A DNA stretch of 12,808 nucleotides from Entamoeba invadens IP1 (taxonomy: Eukaryota > Evosea > Mastigamoebida > Endamoebidae): positions 1,292 to 14,099 of the forward strand of contig NW_004440146.1 of NCBI RefSeq assembly GCF_000330505.1, written 5' to 3'. The position numbers were made by a program, and so were the translations under genes. Of the stretch, positions 1-7,549 are shown piece after piece (the stretch's first letter is position 1; every line of letters begins with the position of its first letter). The notes beneath the pieces are model-generated. The model was given only the letters and a program-made list of their open reading frames with translations. It was not told where the DNA came from and made no database searches.

Positions 1-4
1 TAAA

Positions 5-69
5 AGTGAGTCAAAAGCGAAGTAGTGAGTCATTATTTGACAAGTGAGTTTTAAAAGTGAAAGGTGAGT
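5..69. repeat. Degenerate tandem repeat, period about 19-20 bp
   Basis: The hexamer GTGAGT recurs at 6, 25, 44 and 64, giving spacings of 19, 19 and 20 bases. The bases between are AT-rich and only loosely alike (AAAAG, GAAG and TTTGACAAG type). The array touches the left edge of the window, so it may continue to the left. It has no coding frame. It could be a decayed minisatellite. Chance recurrence of a six-base word is possible, but the regular spacing makes that less likely. Confidence 0.45.
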
Positions 70-81
70 TAATAGCCATCA

Positions 82-90
82 GTATTTAAA
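82..90 (+). promoter_or_regulatory. Possible TATA-like box, GTATTTAAA
   Basis: GTATTTAAA matches the TATA-like consensus described for Entamoeba histolytica core promoters. It lies about 120 bases upstream of the first plausible ATG at 212. That is further than the usual 30-60 bases, and I see no clear initiator element in between. The sequence is also easy to obtain by chance in DNA this AT-rich. Confidence 0.2.
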
Positions 91-211
91 TAATTTTGTG
101 TTTTTCATGTTAATAAAATAAATTATAAAAATAAACTATTATAATAATTTCTTTTTATAATAGTAGATAAATGTTGTGTTTGACGAGTTAATCATCAATG
201 TATATTGAGTC

Positions 212-506
212 ATGAATGTGTTTACTCATTTGCGAGGCATAGAAGACCACCACGAGATTCAAGTTCTTAATAAAAAACACAAAAGCGATTTATGTGTGTG
301 AATTTATTCGAAAGATTGTTCATGTTGACCCAAAGAATGACAGTGTTATTCACTTCCAAGTGATGAGAATAGTAGCGGGGATGGCACAACCGCCAGTACT
401 CAAATTTATAGTCAATAGAAAGGATGTTCTTGATGAATACAAGAATGCATTGCCTGAGATAGTTGTGAGGGAGTTACACCCAATCATCAAGATGGCTACA
501 AAATAA
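212..506 (+). pseudogene. Unrecognised small protein, frame broken at a TG tract
   Basis: Two frames join into one coherent product of about 98 residues. The first runs from the ATG at 212 (MNVFTHLRGIEDHHEIQV...) to a TGA at 299-301. The second is open from 243 to the TAA at 504-506 and begins to look coding at about 294 (CEFIRKIVHVDPKND..., ending ELHPIIKMATK). The switch falls in the alternating TGTGTGTG tract at 293-300, where gain or loss of a repeat unit or base is common. The composition is protein-like: charged residues are evenly spread and the base composition is richer in G and C than the flanks. I see no signal peptide, membrane segment or family motif, so no function is proposed. 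It converges on the nitroreductase-like gene, 159 bases away. It may be a true decayed gene or an intact gene with one sequencing error. There is no ATG in the second frame, so a short protein starting inside it is unlikely. Confidence 0.5.
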
Positions 507-665
507 GTTTTCTTTGTGTTTTTGTTCTGTATTTCAAAAGTCACACAAAATTTACACAATGAAACGTTCCAGTCTTTTTTCATACATCTTTTCTTTATAA
601 TGAGAACAAAATATAAAATTTGAATGTAATGACAAAAAGATGAATAAAAAGATAAATTTGTTACA

Positions 666-1487
666 TCAGTTAGTTGCAGTGAATGCGATGAAGTACTCCC
701 AGTCACCAGGCACACCAATCTCCGGCTTTTCAATTTCAAATTTTCCTTCGACTTTATTTCCAGCCAACGCGACTTGTGCCTGTGTGATGCAAATTCCCAT
801 GTTGAGTGTTGTTCAACTTCCTTTGATCCCAAAGAAGTGCATTTTGTTCTTGTTGATAACAATTCTCCACTCCTGTTTATTTGAAGCACTTGGTGCAAAT
901 CTGATCTCCTCGAGTATTTTAAACATGAACATCTCTGGTGCGTTCTCCTTGCTGTATTTGGTCTCCGCATATCCAATGTAAATAATCATTCAACTCTTTT
1001 CTCTTTCGCGAGCAAGCCATTATACAAATGAGTTCACTTCCGTTGCCACTGTTTCCAACTGGAGAGACACATGGAATGTAATCAGTCGATGAGTTGTACT
1101 GAATTGCAGTAAAGAAGGAAGTCGTGAATGTCCCACCCAACCACACCGTCTTGAGGCCGAGGCGGGTGCATTCCAGAATGATCAGGTGCATTAGATACCC
1201 ATACGAGAAGTCACTGTTCCGGTTGTTTTTTTCGTCACACCGAAGATCCAATACTTCGAGCCCGTGATGAACCCAAACGTACGGAATGAACTGAAATCTT
1301 CCATCTGAAGTGCAAATTTGCATGGCTTGTTGTATGGGGCATTCATCGAGTTGATTTTGGCGATGGATGTGTTGATTGTAGTCACTTGGTCAGCTGTTGG
1401 ATATACCGTGCTATATGTTCGTGTGTAAATTCTGTCTAGCAGTGTCGGTTCCAATGAGGCAAAATCGATTTTTGATGATACAGCCAT
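666..1487 (-). pseudogene. Nitroreductase-like flavoprotein (TM1586 type), broken
   Basis: Read from the ATG at 1487-1485 (MAVSSKIDFASLEP) to the TGA at 668-666, the locus is 822 bases, or about 273 residues, the usual size for the TM1586-like nitroreductase family of FMN-dependent oxidoreductases. Recognisable blocks in order are DRIYTRTYS near the N-terminus (the basic FMN-phosphate region of nitroreductases), FIPYVWVHHGLEVLDLR, the GYLMHLIILECTRLGLKTVW helix, YIPCVSPVG, MACSRKRKELND, then RFAPSASNKQEWR, the family's typical second-half motif, and a C-terminal GICITQAQVALAG helix with a GKFEI tail. Three things break it: a frame change near 1290, a second near 987 that returns to the original frame, and an in-frame TGA at 815-813. 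The two frame changes compensate each other. The frame is open for 31 codons upstream of 1487, but that stretch is AT-rich spacer-like, so I chose 1487. Family assignment is fairly sure. Whether it is dead or carries assembly errors is open. Confidence 0.72.
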
Positions 1488-1991
1488 GTGGCGTGTTGTG
1501 TTTATAAGTTTTGGTAATTCTCTATATATTTTGTGTATTGAATACCTCCAAAACACAAAAACAAAATAAGAATTCACCATTCAAGTCAATTAGAAATTAA
1601 CATCTATTTCTATTTAACATTTATTTGTAATTAACAAATTGTCAATTGAAAACATCATTAATTATATCGTTGAATTTGTATGGAATTAATGAAAATAACA
1701 ACTTGTTAATTATTTAGCAAAAAAATATATACAATTTAACAATTAATAGTAAATAATATTATAGAAAAAGTTCTTGTAATTTCCTTTTTTTTAACAAGTA
1801 AATATGAATCGTTTATATTTGCGCTGTTATCAATTAGAAACTCCTTTTATTGATAAACATGTTATTTTGTTGAAGTATTGGATGTTATTGGTTGTTAAAA
1901 TGGTTTAACAAAAAGTAATAACAAAACAGGGTTATTATATAAGTATTATGTTGATATCATTATGTACAACACAGTCATAAATAATCACTAC
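1488..1991. other. AT-rich spacer, no gene seen
   Basis: This is about 500 bases between the start of the nitroreductase-like gene and the 3' end of the BspA-like pseudogene. It is A/T-rich with many stops in all frames. It must hold the promoter of the nitroreductase-like gene, but I could not pick out a convincing initiator. AATATATAG on the minus strand, about 50 bases upstream of the ATG, is a weak TATA candidate. I see no repeats or RNA genes. Confidence 0.5.
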
Positions 1992-2899
1992 TCATTCACA
2001 AGAGTTGTTATCATTGCAAAACACAATGTTTTTATCAAACAATTTCTCACAGAGAGAATAAAACAAAGTGTTGTGTGATCATTTTTGCATACAAGTGCAT
2101 TTGTGAAAACAATACTCCCCAACACTATTTTTAGTTAACAGTATTTCAACAATTTCAAGACTTGAACAATAGCAAAAGGATTTTTTGCCATATCAAGCTG
2201 GTTTGGAAGTGTCACAACAGACAAACAAACACAATTCTGGAAACACGAAGTGGGAATGGTTTTGATTGTGTCTGGGAGAACAACACAAACAAGTGAAGTG
2301 CAATTTTAAAAAGTGTTTTTCCACTGTAAAACAAATTGTGAGATAAAAGTATCGATGTCACTTTATTGCAATTTGCAAAGGAGTACTCCCCAAGTGTTGT
2401 GAGTGTTCGTGGAAGTGTCACTTCATTGAGAAATGTACTTTTGTAAAAGCATATGTTACCAATGCTATTCACACGTGGTATCTGGGAAGACATATGTTGT
2501 CTGTCTGTGTGTTCAAGACAGATGTTCTTGAATCTGTAATTTGTTGATTATCTGTGTTATCTGAAAGTGTATGACACTTTGTACCAAATAAGTATTTCAA
2601 AAAACGATATTAATGTGTTATGAGTGTTGTTTGGTGATGTACAACACGTTTGTAAAACATCGTTTGACTCGTCTCTAATAAATTCATTGCCAAACAATTC
2701 ATCGAGTTTGGACCAAATATTAAGAAACTCGATGTGGGAAATATTTAATTGTCTTTTGTGTGAGGGGAATTGGGTTTGAGTGGAACTTTTCCATTGTTGA
2801 GTGATACTTTTTACAAACCATCTCGGCGTTGATAAAATCAGAAATTAAATTAAAACATTATGAAACAATCATCAGTGAGTAACTGTCCAATCTCGACAT
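1992..2899 (-). pseudogene. BspA-like leucine-rich-repeat protein, decayed
   Basis: The ATG at 2899 opens MSRLDSYSLMIVS, then a TAA at 2860-2858, then DFINAEMVCKKYHSTMEKFH and NPIPLTQKTIKYFP, the typical N-terminal region of Entamoeba BspA-like proteins. After a frame change near 2735 comes FLNIWSKLDELFG and ILIWYKVSYTFR, with a TAA at 2559-2557. Another frame then gives FKNICLEHTDRQHM and LRR_5/BspA-type repeats with the usual CF-x(3)-C...LP pattern: NSIGNICFYKSTFLNEVTLP, TLGEYSFANCNKVTSILL, LFKNCTSLVCVVLPDTI, SCFQNCVCLSVVTLP, SFCYCSSLEIVEILL, VGEYCFHKCT. Further shifts lie near 2307 and 2195, both in A-runs, and a TGA at 2081-2079. The last readable remnant ends at a TGA at 1994-1992. Intact relatives are usually longer, with more repeats, so the 3' part may also be lost. 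BspA-like proteins in Entamoeba are a very large family, some members of which are surface-associated. The N-terminal match and repeat pattern make the assignment firm. Seven or more lesions make a functional product very unlikely. Confidence 0.85.
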
Positions 2900-3106
2900 A
2901 TATTGAATGTGTTGGTTTTAAGTTCTCATTTGTTTTTTAATAAATAATTTTATGGTATTTAGCAATATCAACATCGATATAATTTGCAAATAAAAATCTG
3001 TGTTGGTTTCATTATACAATTGATTATGTTGTTTAATTTTTTATCGAATCAACATGTGAATATTGACAATGTGTAAAATTTGGGTTTTTGATACTTTTTA
3101 TATGTA

Positions 3107-3129
3107 AACTGTAGTTCAAAAGTCTGTAC
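3107..3129 (+). repeat. Left terminal inverted repeat
   Basis: The core TTCAAAAGTCTGTAC (3115-3129) is perfectly inverted at the right end. The outer eight bases match except for AG against TT. It is preceded by TA at 3105-3106. Confidence 0.55.
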
Positions 3130-3230
3130 CGCAGTATTTATAGAACTTCCTAAAGTCCCGTTTTTTATTTTTTATTTTTTCTAAAAAAACAAAAAAAACA
3201 AAAAATCGAAAGTACAGACTTAATTTTGAA
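3115..3230. repeat. Foldback nested in the left end of the element
   Basis: A second inverted copy of the end motif lies only about 80 bases inside: TTCAAAAGTCTGTAC at 3115-3129 pairs with GTACAGACTT-AA-TTTTGAA at 3212-3230. Between them a T-rich run (CG then T-runs broken by A) faces an A-rich run (A-runs broken by C, then TCG), so the strand could fold into a long imperfect hairpin. It may be an internal deletion copy or a nested insertion of the same element family. Confidence 0.45.
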
Positions 3231-3929
3231 AAAAATACCAATCCCGTTCATTTATTTTTGTACAATATCGGGAATTTATCGGAATATTAGCCAGCCTTTT
3301 CCAAAAAACCCGATCCTGTTATTTGATTTGATCACAACTCGATACTTTACAACACAAACTCAACGTTGTTGGTCAAATCATACAACGATAAACACGTTAA
3401 TAAATTGGGATGTCGTTGTTTGTGTCAATTTGTAACTAAATACCAGTTTCGTTAAAAAATAAATTTCAATCAAAAACAGACACGTGGTTTTGTTTTTTGG
3501 ACAAGATAAAATGAAATAACGAGTTTTAAAGAAAAAATAAATAAGAGCAAACAATTAATAATTTTGTGTTTTGATATTTCAGTCATTGTTGTGACAACAC
3601 CATCAGTATATCGATATTACGCGATACTTTAGCGCTTGTTATTTATTTTATTATTATAAATGAAGACTCGACTTTGAAAATTTTTGGCATTTATTTTATC
3701 AGCTTTTATAATAAAATGCACTTTTGGGATCAGTAGTGTGTATTTCAAAAACAAAAAACCGTTATTTCAAATTTTATATAGAATTTTTTAATGCTTAAAA
3801 ATTCTTTAAGTAAAAAATTGTTTTTTGAAAACTGTTTTTTTTTATTTGGAAAAAATAAGTGAATTTATTACAAAAAAACGATTCCCAAAAATAATAAACA
3901 AAATAAATGCAAAAAATCGGGACACCCCA

Positions 3930-3952
3930 GTACAGACTTTTGAAAAACAGTT
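3930..3952 (-). repeat. Right terminal inverted repeat
   Basis: GTACAGACTTTTGAA followed by AAACAGTT is the inverted partner of the left end, with 21 of 23 bases matching. It is followed by TA at 3953-3954. Confidence 0.55.
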
Positions 3953-4141
3953 TATTAAATCACATTATTTATTTATATCATTATATTATTATTTATAATT
4001 ACGTTGTATTGTTTTTAAATAATATTGATATGATTTAATAAAATGAATGTTAAATAATAAATAGAAACATCACTTATTATTTTTAATATCAAAACTCACC
4101 AAAATTTTAATAAAAAAATAACTATCAAATCTAAAAACGAA

Positions 4142-4884
4142 ATGGAAGAGATAGTTGAAAATATGTCCCATTGAAAATAAATGTTGTTAAAAATGCTGGA
4201 GTGGGTAAAACGTCAATCATTGAGCGCTTTGTAGACAACAAAATTCACGACCAAAATGTCAATTCAATTTTTTGCGCCTTAAATATGAAACAGATTGTTT
4301 ACAATAAAAAAGAAATCAAAGTTGTGTTGTGGGATGTAGGTATGTCACTTTAATAATTATAATAACAACGATAAACTTTAAAAACACCCTTTGAGTAATA
4401 CAAACATTGAATGACACAAAGTTAAACAAGCGCAAAATTAGGATTTTGATATTAAAAAATACACAAATTTGTCTTGGTTTGTTTATTCTTATTTCCATAT
4501 TATAACATTAAGTAACATCAAGTTGTGTTTGATCCACACGATCCAAAGTCGTTTGAAGATGTCAATACGTGAATTGAAACAGCGAGACAAACGACTGCTA
4601 ATGGCGTTATTTATGTTGTTGTATGCAACAAAGTTGATTTAGCCAATCCACTTATCACACATGAAATGGCACAAAATTTGTGCAACAGCGAGAAAGAAAT
4701 CATACTTAAGATGTGTTCAGCAAAAACAAGAGAAGGAGTCAATGAGTTGTTTAACTTTGTGATAGGTAAAATTTGTGACAATGATGAATTGTTTGAGCAT
4801 TTGTATCAAGAACAACTCCAATATCAACAAAATGGACAACCACAAGATTTGACAAAGGATTACAGTGTCTGTCGAATTCTTTGA
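4142..4884 (+). pseudogene. Ras-superfamily small GTPase (Rab-like), broken
   Basis: The locus starts MEEIVENMSH at 4142, then hits TGA at 4172-4174. One frame over, from 4171, the GTPase core reads LKINVVKNAGVGKTSIIERF. This is a P-loop with the GKT intact, but the first glycine of GxxxxGK[ST] is lysine. VVLWDVG at about 4320-4341 is the start of the G3 region, but the glutamine and the switch II segment do not follow. After about 180 bases the protein resumes with VFDPHDPKSFEDVNT, a TGA at 4570-4572 where related proteins have tryptophan (NxWIE), then IETARQTTANGVIYVVVCNK. The G4 motif NKVD and G5 motif SAK are present, and the C-terminus ends CRIL, a plausible CaaX prenylation box. Normal members switch between GTP and GDP forms to control membrane traffic. 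Loss of switch II, an altered P-loop and two stops make this copy non-functional as read. Rab versus another Ras branch is uncertain because the diagnostic switch regions are missing. It converges on the Hsp70 gene, 196 bases away. Confidence 0.75.
4340..4522 (+). other. Possible intron or disrupted switch II region of the GTPase
   Basis: Coding similarity stops just before GTATGT at 4340-4345, which resembles the Entamoeba 5' splice consensus (GTTTGT, with GTATGT a plausible variant), and resumes after an AG at 4521-4522 in the right frame. At about 183 bases it would be long for an Entamoeba intron. Splicing would still leave out the switch II codons, so an intron alone does not explain the gap. 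Replacement or deletion of an exon segment is as likely. Confidence 0.3.
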
Positions 4885-4992
4885 TTTATTTTTACTTGAA
4901 TGTTATTTTATTTAATACAATTGATATAATACTTGTGTTATTAAATAGAACCAACAACTTTGTATGTTATTGATAATGTGTTACTGTTTTAA

Positions 4993-5013
4993 AAAATACA
5001 TTGTATGTATTTT
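4993..5013. repeat. Short perfect hairpin between convergent genes
   Basis: AAAATACAT and ATGTATTTT form a 9-bp perfect stem with a TGT loop. It sits between the ends of the convergent GTPase remnant and the Hsp70 gene. It may sit in the 3' untranslated regions. All-but-AT stems of this size arise by chance in such DNA, so a function is not claimed. Confidence 0.3.
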
Positions 5014-5080
5014 ATAGCATTGTTGACAATATCAACAAACAATAACTTTTTAAAATAATAATAAATATGTTCAGTTAAAC

Positions 5081-6781
5081 TCAATTAAAACTTATTGTGT
5101 TTTCGATGTGCCTTTTCAATGCAAGCAGTTCTTTGTCGAGTGATGAAGTATCAACCAACATGCCACCTTTCAACACTTGGCCATTTCTTAGAGTTGCTTT
5201 GATTGCAGTGTTTCCAATTAAATCGACATCCACTTCTATTTTTACAGAGTCGCCAGGTGGAATTTTAACGTCTACTAGATGTTTGAATCCCATACAATTT
5301 GTTCTGTATTCAACATTCTTTTTTAGTTCAATTTCGGTCTTATAAAACCTCAGAACAATTTCTTTCTCTCCTTTTTCACATTCATACGTTTTCTCAAAGT
5401 GAACGGGCAATACGACTTCCCTTGGCACAACAGTTTCAAAAACACCACTTACACTGAGTCCCACTGTATACGACGATCTCTGGATAATGTTATTGAATAC
5501 GTTTGTACCCAAACTGTTTGATGCATGTATCGCACAACCTTCAGACACTGTTGTCATTTTATCTTCTGTTTCAATTTTACAATTGCCATTTTTGTTTACT
5601 CTAGTTATCGCCTTTGTAACGGCTTCTTTAACACCTGGAATACGCGCACCTCCACCAACTAAGATTACCTTTCCAAAGTTTTTGAGTTGTACTGTTGCAT
5701 GTTTCAAAATTCCAAAAATTGTATCTTTAATGTCATCAAAAAGGTCTTGTGCTTTTTTAGTAAAAACACTTCTTTGTAAATTAAATGTATCATCGATATT
5801 GAGTTCATGTAACAAAACACTGTTGTTCATATCATTTTCTGTCAACAAATTTTTAAATTCAATTTCGACTTGAGATTTTGTTGAAAACGCAATTTTTGTA
5901 TCTTCAGAAACTTTTTTGAGGATATTGAGGCGGCTCCTTTTGTTCAAGCGCTCTGAAACCAAATCACTTGGCCTTATTTTATAAAAATAAGAATCAATTT
6001 CACGAACTTTTTCTGTGATCATTTCAGATATAATTGCATCGAAATTGTTCCCACCAAGGTCATTGTTTCCATCAGAGTAAACCGACTCGTAATATCCATT
6101 TGCATTTTTCTGAATACACGAAATGTCAGTGGTACCAGCACCAATGTCAATTACTATAAAATTCTTTGCTGCTGATTCCTTGTTTGCATCCAAATAATAG
6201 AGAACTGTTGCTATTGGTTCAGTAACAACATCAACAGTTTCAAAACCACCCAACTTGGCAGCCTCGGTCAAATCTTGAACAGCTTCCGCAGTCATCTTTA
6301 CGGGAACACCAACGAACATATTAGGTCTTACAAGATCAGGCACTTCCATTTTAATCTGGTTCATCAGTGTTTTGAAGAAAAGGGCGGCAATTTCTTTGGG
6401 ACGAAAGGTATTTGGTTTTGGCTGTTGAGAACCAACTACAACTACAGCATGGTCTTTTTCTTCTTTAAACTCAAAGCCTAAACTCTCCGACTCGTCTTGC
6501 AACTCTTCAAATGTTTTACCTAGAAAGCGCTTGATGTTGTAAAATGTGTCATCGTATTTCAGTTGGTCTTTGGGGTATTTAGCCTGTTCGCCAACAACAA
6601 AAGACATTTTGGATTTGGGAGTGTCGCTAATAAATCGTAGCCATGCAGGAGTGATCGATGAGCCATCGTTGAAAGTCACGGTTCGAATTTGTTGGGTTTT
6701 ATCACGATATGAAATGGCAAATTTGGATGTGCCGAAATCGATGCCAATTGAAATCGATTTTTTCGGTTGTTCAGTCGACAT
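5081..6781 (-). CDS. Divergent Hsp70-family protein lacking the C-terminal lid
   Basis: This is an intact 566-codon frame, from ATG at 6781-6779 to TGA at 5083-5081. The nucleotide-binding domain spans about 12-425: phosphate-1 loop IGIDFGTSKFAIS (12-24), YNIKRFLGK with the catalytic lysine equivalent (84), connect-1 VVTEPIATVLYY (185-196), phosphate-2 VIDIGAGTTDIS (210-221), adenosine motif VILVGGGARIPGV (372-384), connect-2 VSEGCAIHAS (412-421). The acidic residues that bind Mg-ATP in Hsp70s (D15, E188, D212, D219) are kept, so ATPase activity is likely. A compact beta-sandwich substrate domain follows (about 435-545), but only about 20 residues remain where canonical Hsp70s have a helical lid of roughly 100, and there is no EEVD or KDEL-type tail. 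There is no signal or transit peptide, so it is probably cytosolic. It has 566 residues against about 640-660 usual. It is not a housekeeping Hsp70; it may be an Hsp70-like ATPase with a specialised client or an actin/Hsp70-fold regulator. It is the only lesion-free gene here. Confidence 0.95.
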   Translation of the reverse strand: MSTEQPKKSISIGIDFGTSKFAISYRDKTQQIRTVTFNDGSSITPAWLRFISDTPKSKMSFVVGEQAKYPKDQLKYDDTFYNIKRFLGKTFEELQDESESLGFEFKEEKDHAVVVVGSQQPKPNTFRPKEIAALFFKTLMNQIKMEVPDLVRPNMFVGVPVKMTAEAVQDLTEAAKLGGFETVDVVTEPIATVLYYLDANKESAAKNFIVIDIGAGTTDISCIQKNANGYYESVYSDGNNDLGGNNFDAIISEMITEKVREIDSYFYKIRPSDLVSERLNKRSRLNILKKVSEDTKIAFSTKSQVEIEFKNLLTENDMNNSVLLHELNIDDTFNLQRSVFTKKAQDLFDDIKDTIFGILKHATVQLKNFGKVILVGGGARIPGVKEAVTKAITRVNKNGNCKIETEDKMTTVSEGCAIHASNSLGTNVFNNIIQRSSYTVGLSVSGVFETVVPREVVLPVHFEKTYECEKGEKEIVLRFYKTEIELKKNVEYRTNCMGFKHLVDVKIPPGDSVKIEVDVDLIGNTAIKATLRNGQVLKGGMLVDTSSLDKELLALKRHIENTISFN

Positions 6782-6783
6782 TT

Positions 6784-6792
6784 TGAATTTAT
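6784..6792 (-). promoter_or_regulatory. Initiator-like element of the Hsp70 gene
   Basis: ATAAATTCA, read on the minus strand, lies two bases upstream of the ATG. It differs at one position from the AAAAATTCA initiator described for Entamoeba. This implies a 5' leader of only a few bases, as is normal in this genus, and supports the chosen start codon. Confidence 0.6.
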
Positions 6793-6810
6793 AAGATATA
6801 AACCAATTGT

Positions 6811-6819
6811 CTTTATATT
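6811..6819 (-). promoter_or_regulatory. TATA-like box of the Hsp70 gene
   Basis: AATATAAAG on the minus strand lies about 19-27 bases upstream of the initiator, close to the usual distance. It shares the TAAAG end of the GTATTTAAAG Entamoeba TATA-like consensus. No heat-shock element (inverted GAA triplets) was evident by eye in the next 150 bases. Confidence 0.4.
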
Positions 6820-7229
6820 AAAATATAAAAATCACTTGTAACAACATTAAATGATTTTAATGACTTATATATATTGTTTATAATTGGACATTAATGATAA
6901 TTCTTAACCAAAATCAATTCAAATCATTTTTGTTCATTTTATTGAACTTAACACTTTTTCAATAAGACTAATTTTAATGACTATTATTTTTCATTTTTTT
7001 TACTTATGAGACTTCAAAATCTGCTCAATTACAACAAGGAAAAACAAATAAAAATTCACATAATATTTATGTTATATTTTTTAAAAATATTAAACTTGAT
7101 AAATTTTTAAATTCTATAAAACCAAATTCGAAAACACAAAAAGAGAATTCATTTTATTTATACAATTGACTTCTTAACGAGAAATCAATAGACAAATAAC
7201 ATAAAAATTATACAGAACAAAGTATAAAA

Positions 7230-7430
7230 ATGAATTATCAAATCTGCATGAAAATAAGTATTTGTACAATAAGTGTTTTTTCCATCACACTAATTTTCCA
7301 ATTTAAATGTATACATTATTTCTCAAAAGTCCACCTCTCAGCGGTTGTTTATATGTTCTATATCACCACATTCATTTTCCATACCATGTCATCGTGTTGT
7401 GATTGCCCTGCTTACAAAAAAGTCCAATAA
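7230..7430 (+). CDS. Doubtful 66-residue hydrophobic ORF
   Basis: It has a true ATG in an A-rich context (AAAAATG) and an internal hydrophobic stretch (ICTISVFSITLIFQF), with a second one (VVYMFYITTFIF), so it could encode a small membrane peptide. It is rich in Phe, Ile, Tyr and Cys, which AT-rich non-coding DNA readily gives. I recognise no family. It overlaps the 45-codon frame on the other strand, and at most one is likely to be real. Confidence 0.12.
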   Translation: MNYQICMKISICTISVFSITLIFQFKCIHYFSKVHLSAVVYMFYITTFIFHTMSSCCDCPAYKKVQ

Positions 7431-7549
7431 AAAACACCAAATTTGAGCGGAAGCAGTGCATAATCAACAATTTGGTGCAACTTATTTTTTTTACTTTTCA
7501 ATGCTGTCTTTAACTTTTTCTTCACTGACTCGGAGTGACTATTTGGCAT
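7412..7549 (-). CDS. Doubtful 45-residue basic ORF
   Basis: ATG at 7549 opens MPNSHSESVKKKLKTALKSK and the frame runs to a TAA at 7414-7412. The first half is lysine-rich and the second half hydrophobic (YALLPLKFGVFYWTFL). It lies in the same orientation as the TMK and Hsp70 genes and in the more G+C-rich part of the spacer. Upstream at about 7707 another short minus-strand frame starts MALFFSVFNAYKWDAL, which could be an unrelated chance ORF or a remnant of the same gene. No family is recognised. It may be a tiny gene, a fragment, or chance. Confidence 0.17.
   Translation of the reverse strand: MPNSHSESVKKKLKTALKSKKNKLHQIVDYALLPLKFGVFYWTFL

Larger units (their letters stand above)
3107..3952. 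mobile_element. Candidate non-autonomous Tc1/mariner-like element
   Basis: The two ends are inverted copies: AACTGTAGTTCAAAAGTC... at 3107-3129 and the reverse complement of AACTGTTTTTCAAAAGTC... at 3930-3952, 23 bases with two mismatches. The match stops exactly at a TA on each side (3105-3106 and 3953-3954), which fits a TA target-site duplication as made by Tc1/mariner transposases. Inside the ends, GTCCCG followed by a T-run (3155-3166) and its inverted partner in AAAAAATCGGGAC (3911-3923) look related, with about 28 extra bases on the left. The 846-bp body is AT-rich and shows no transposase frame or DDE motif, so the element would be non-autonomous or badly decayed. The TA flank is weak evidence in AT-rich DNA. 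The long inverted ends are the real support. Confidence 0.5.
2900..4141. other. Long AT-rich spacer containing an inverted-repeat element
   Basis: No gene is supported here. The plus-strand open stretch at 3226-3435 has no ATG at its start and no protein-like pattern. The main structure is the inverted-repeat element at 3107-3952, described separately. Outside it, 2900-3104 holds the upstream region of the BspA-like gene, and 3955-4141 is A/T-only spacer leading to the GTPase remnant. Confidence 0.5.

Noticed and set aside
350..976. Minus-strand 208-codon ORF across the nitroreductase region
   Set aside because: Its frame is wrong. The nitroreductase motifs (RFAPSASNKQEWR, GICITQAQ) lie in another frame, and this ORF runs into the convergent plus-strand gene.
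640..981. Plus-strand 113-codon ORF
   Set aside because: It is the antisense of the nitroreductase-like gene, and its apparent hydrophobic pattern is a by-product of the opposite strand.
985..1060. An intron inside the nitroreductase-like gene
   Set aside because: No GTTTGT-type donor with a matching AG acceptor was found, and the MACSRKRKEL segment fits the family, so a simple frame change is more likely.
3226..3435. Plus-strand 69-codon ORF inside the inverted-repeat element as a transposase remnant
   Set aside because: It has no ATG at its start, no helix-turn-helix and no DDE/D pattern, and its composition matches non-coding AT-rich DNA.
5097..6794. Plus-strand ORFs of 68-128 codons opposite the Hsp70 gene (5097-5345, 5487-5873, 6275-6481, 6546-6794)
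   Set aside because: They are antisense shadows of a conserved gene, and none has a protein-like motif of its own.
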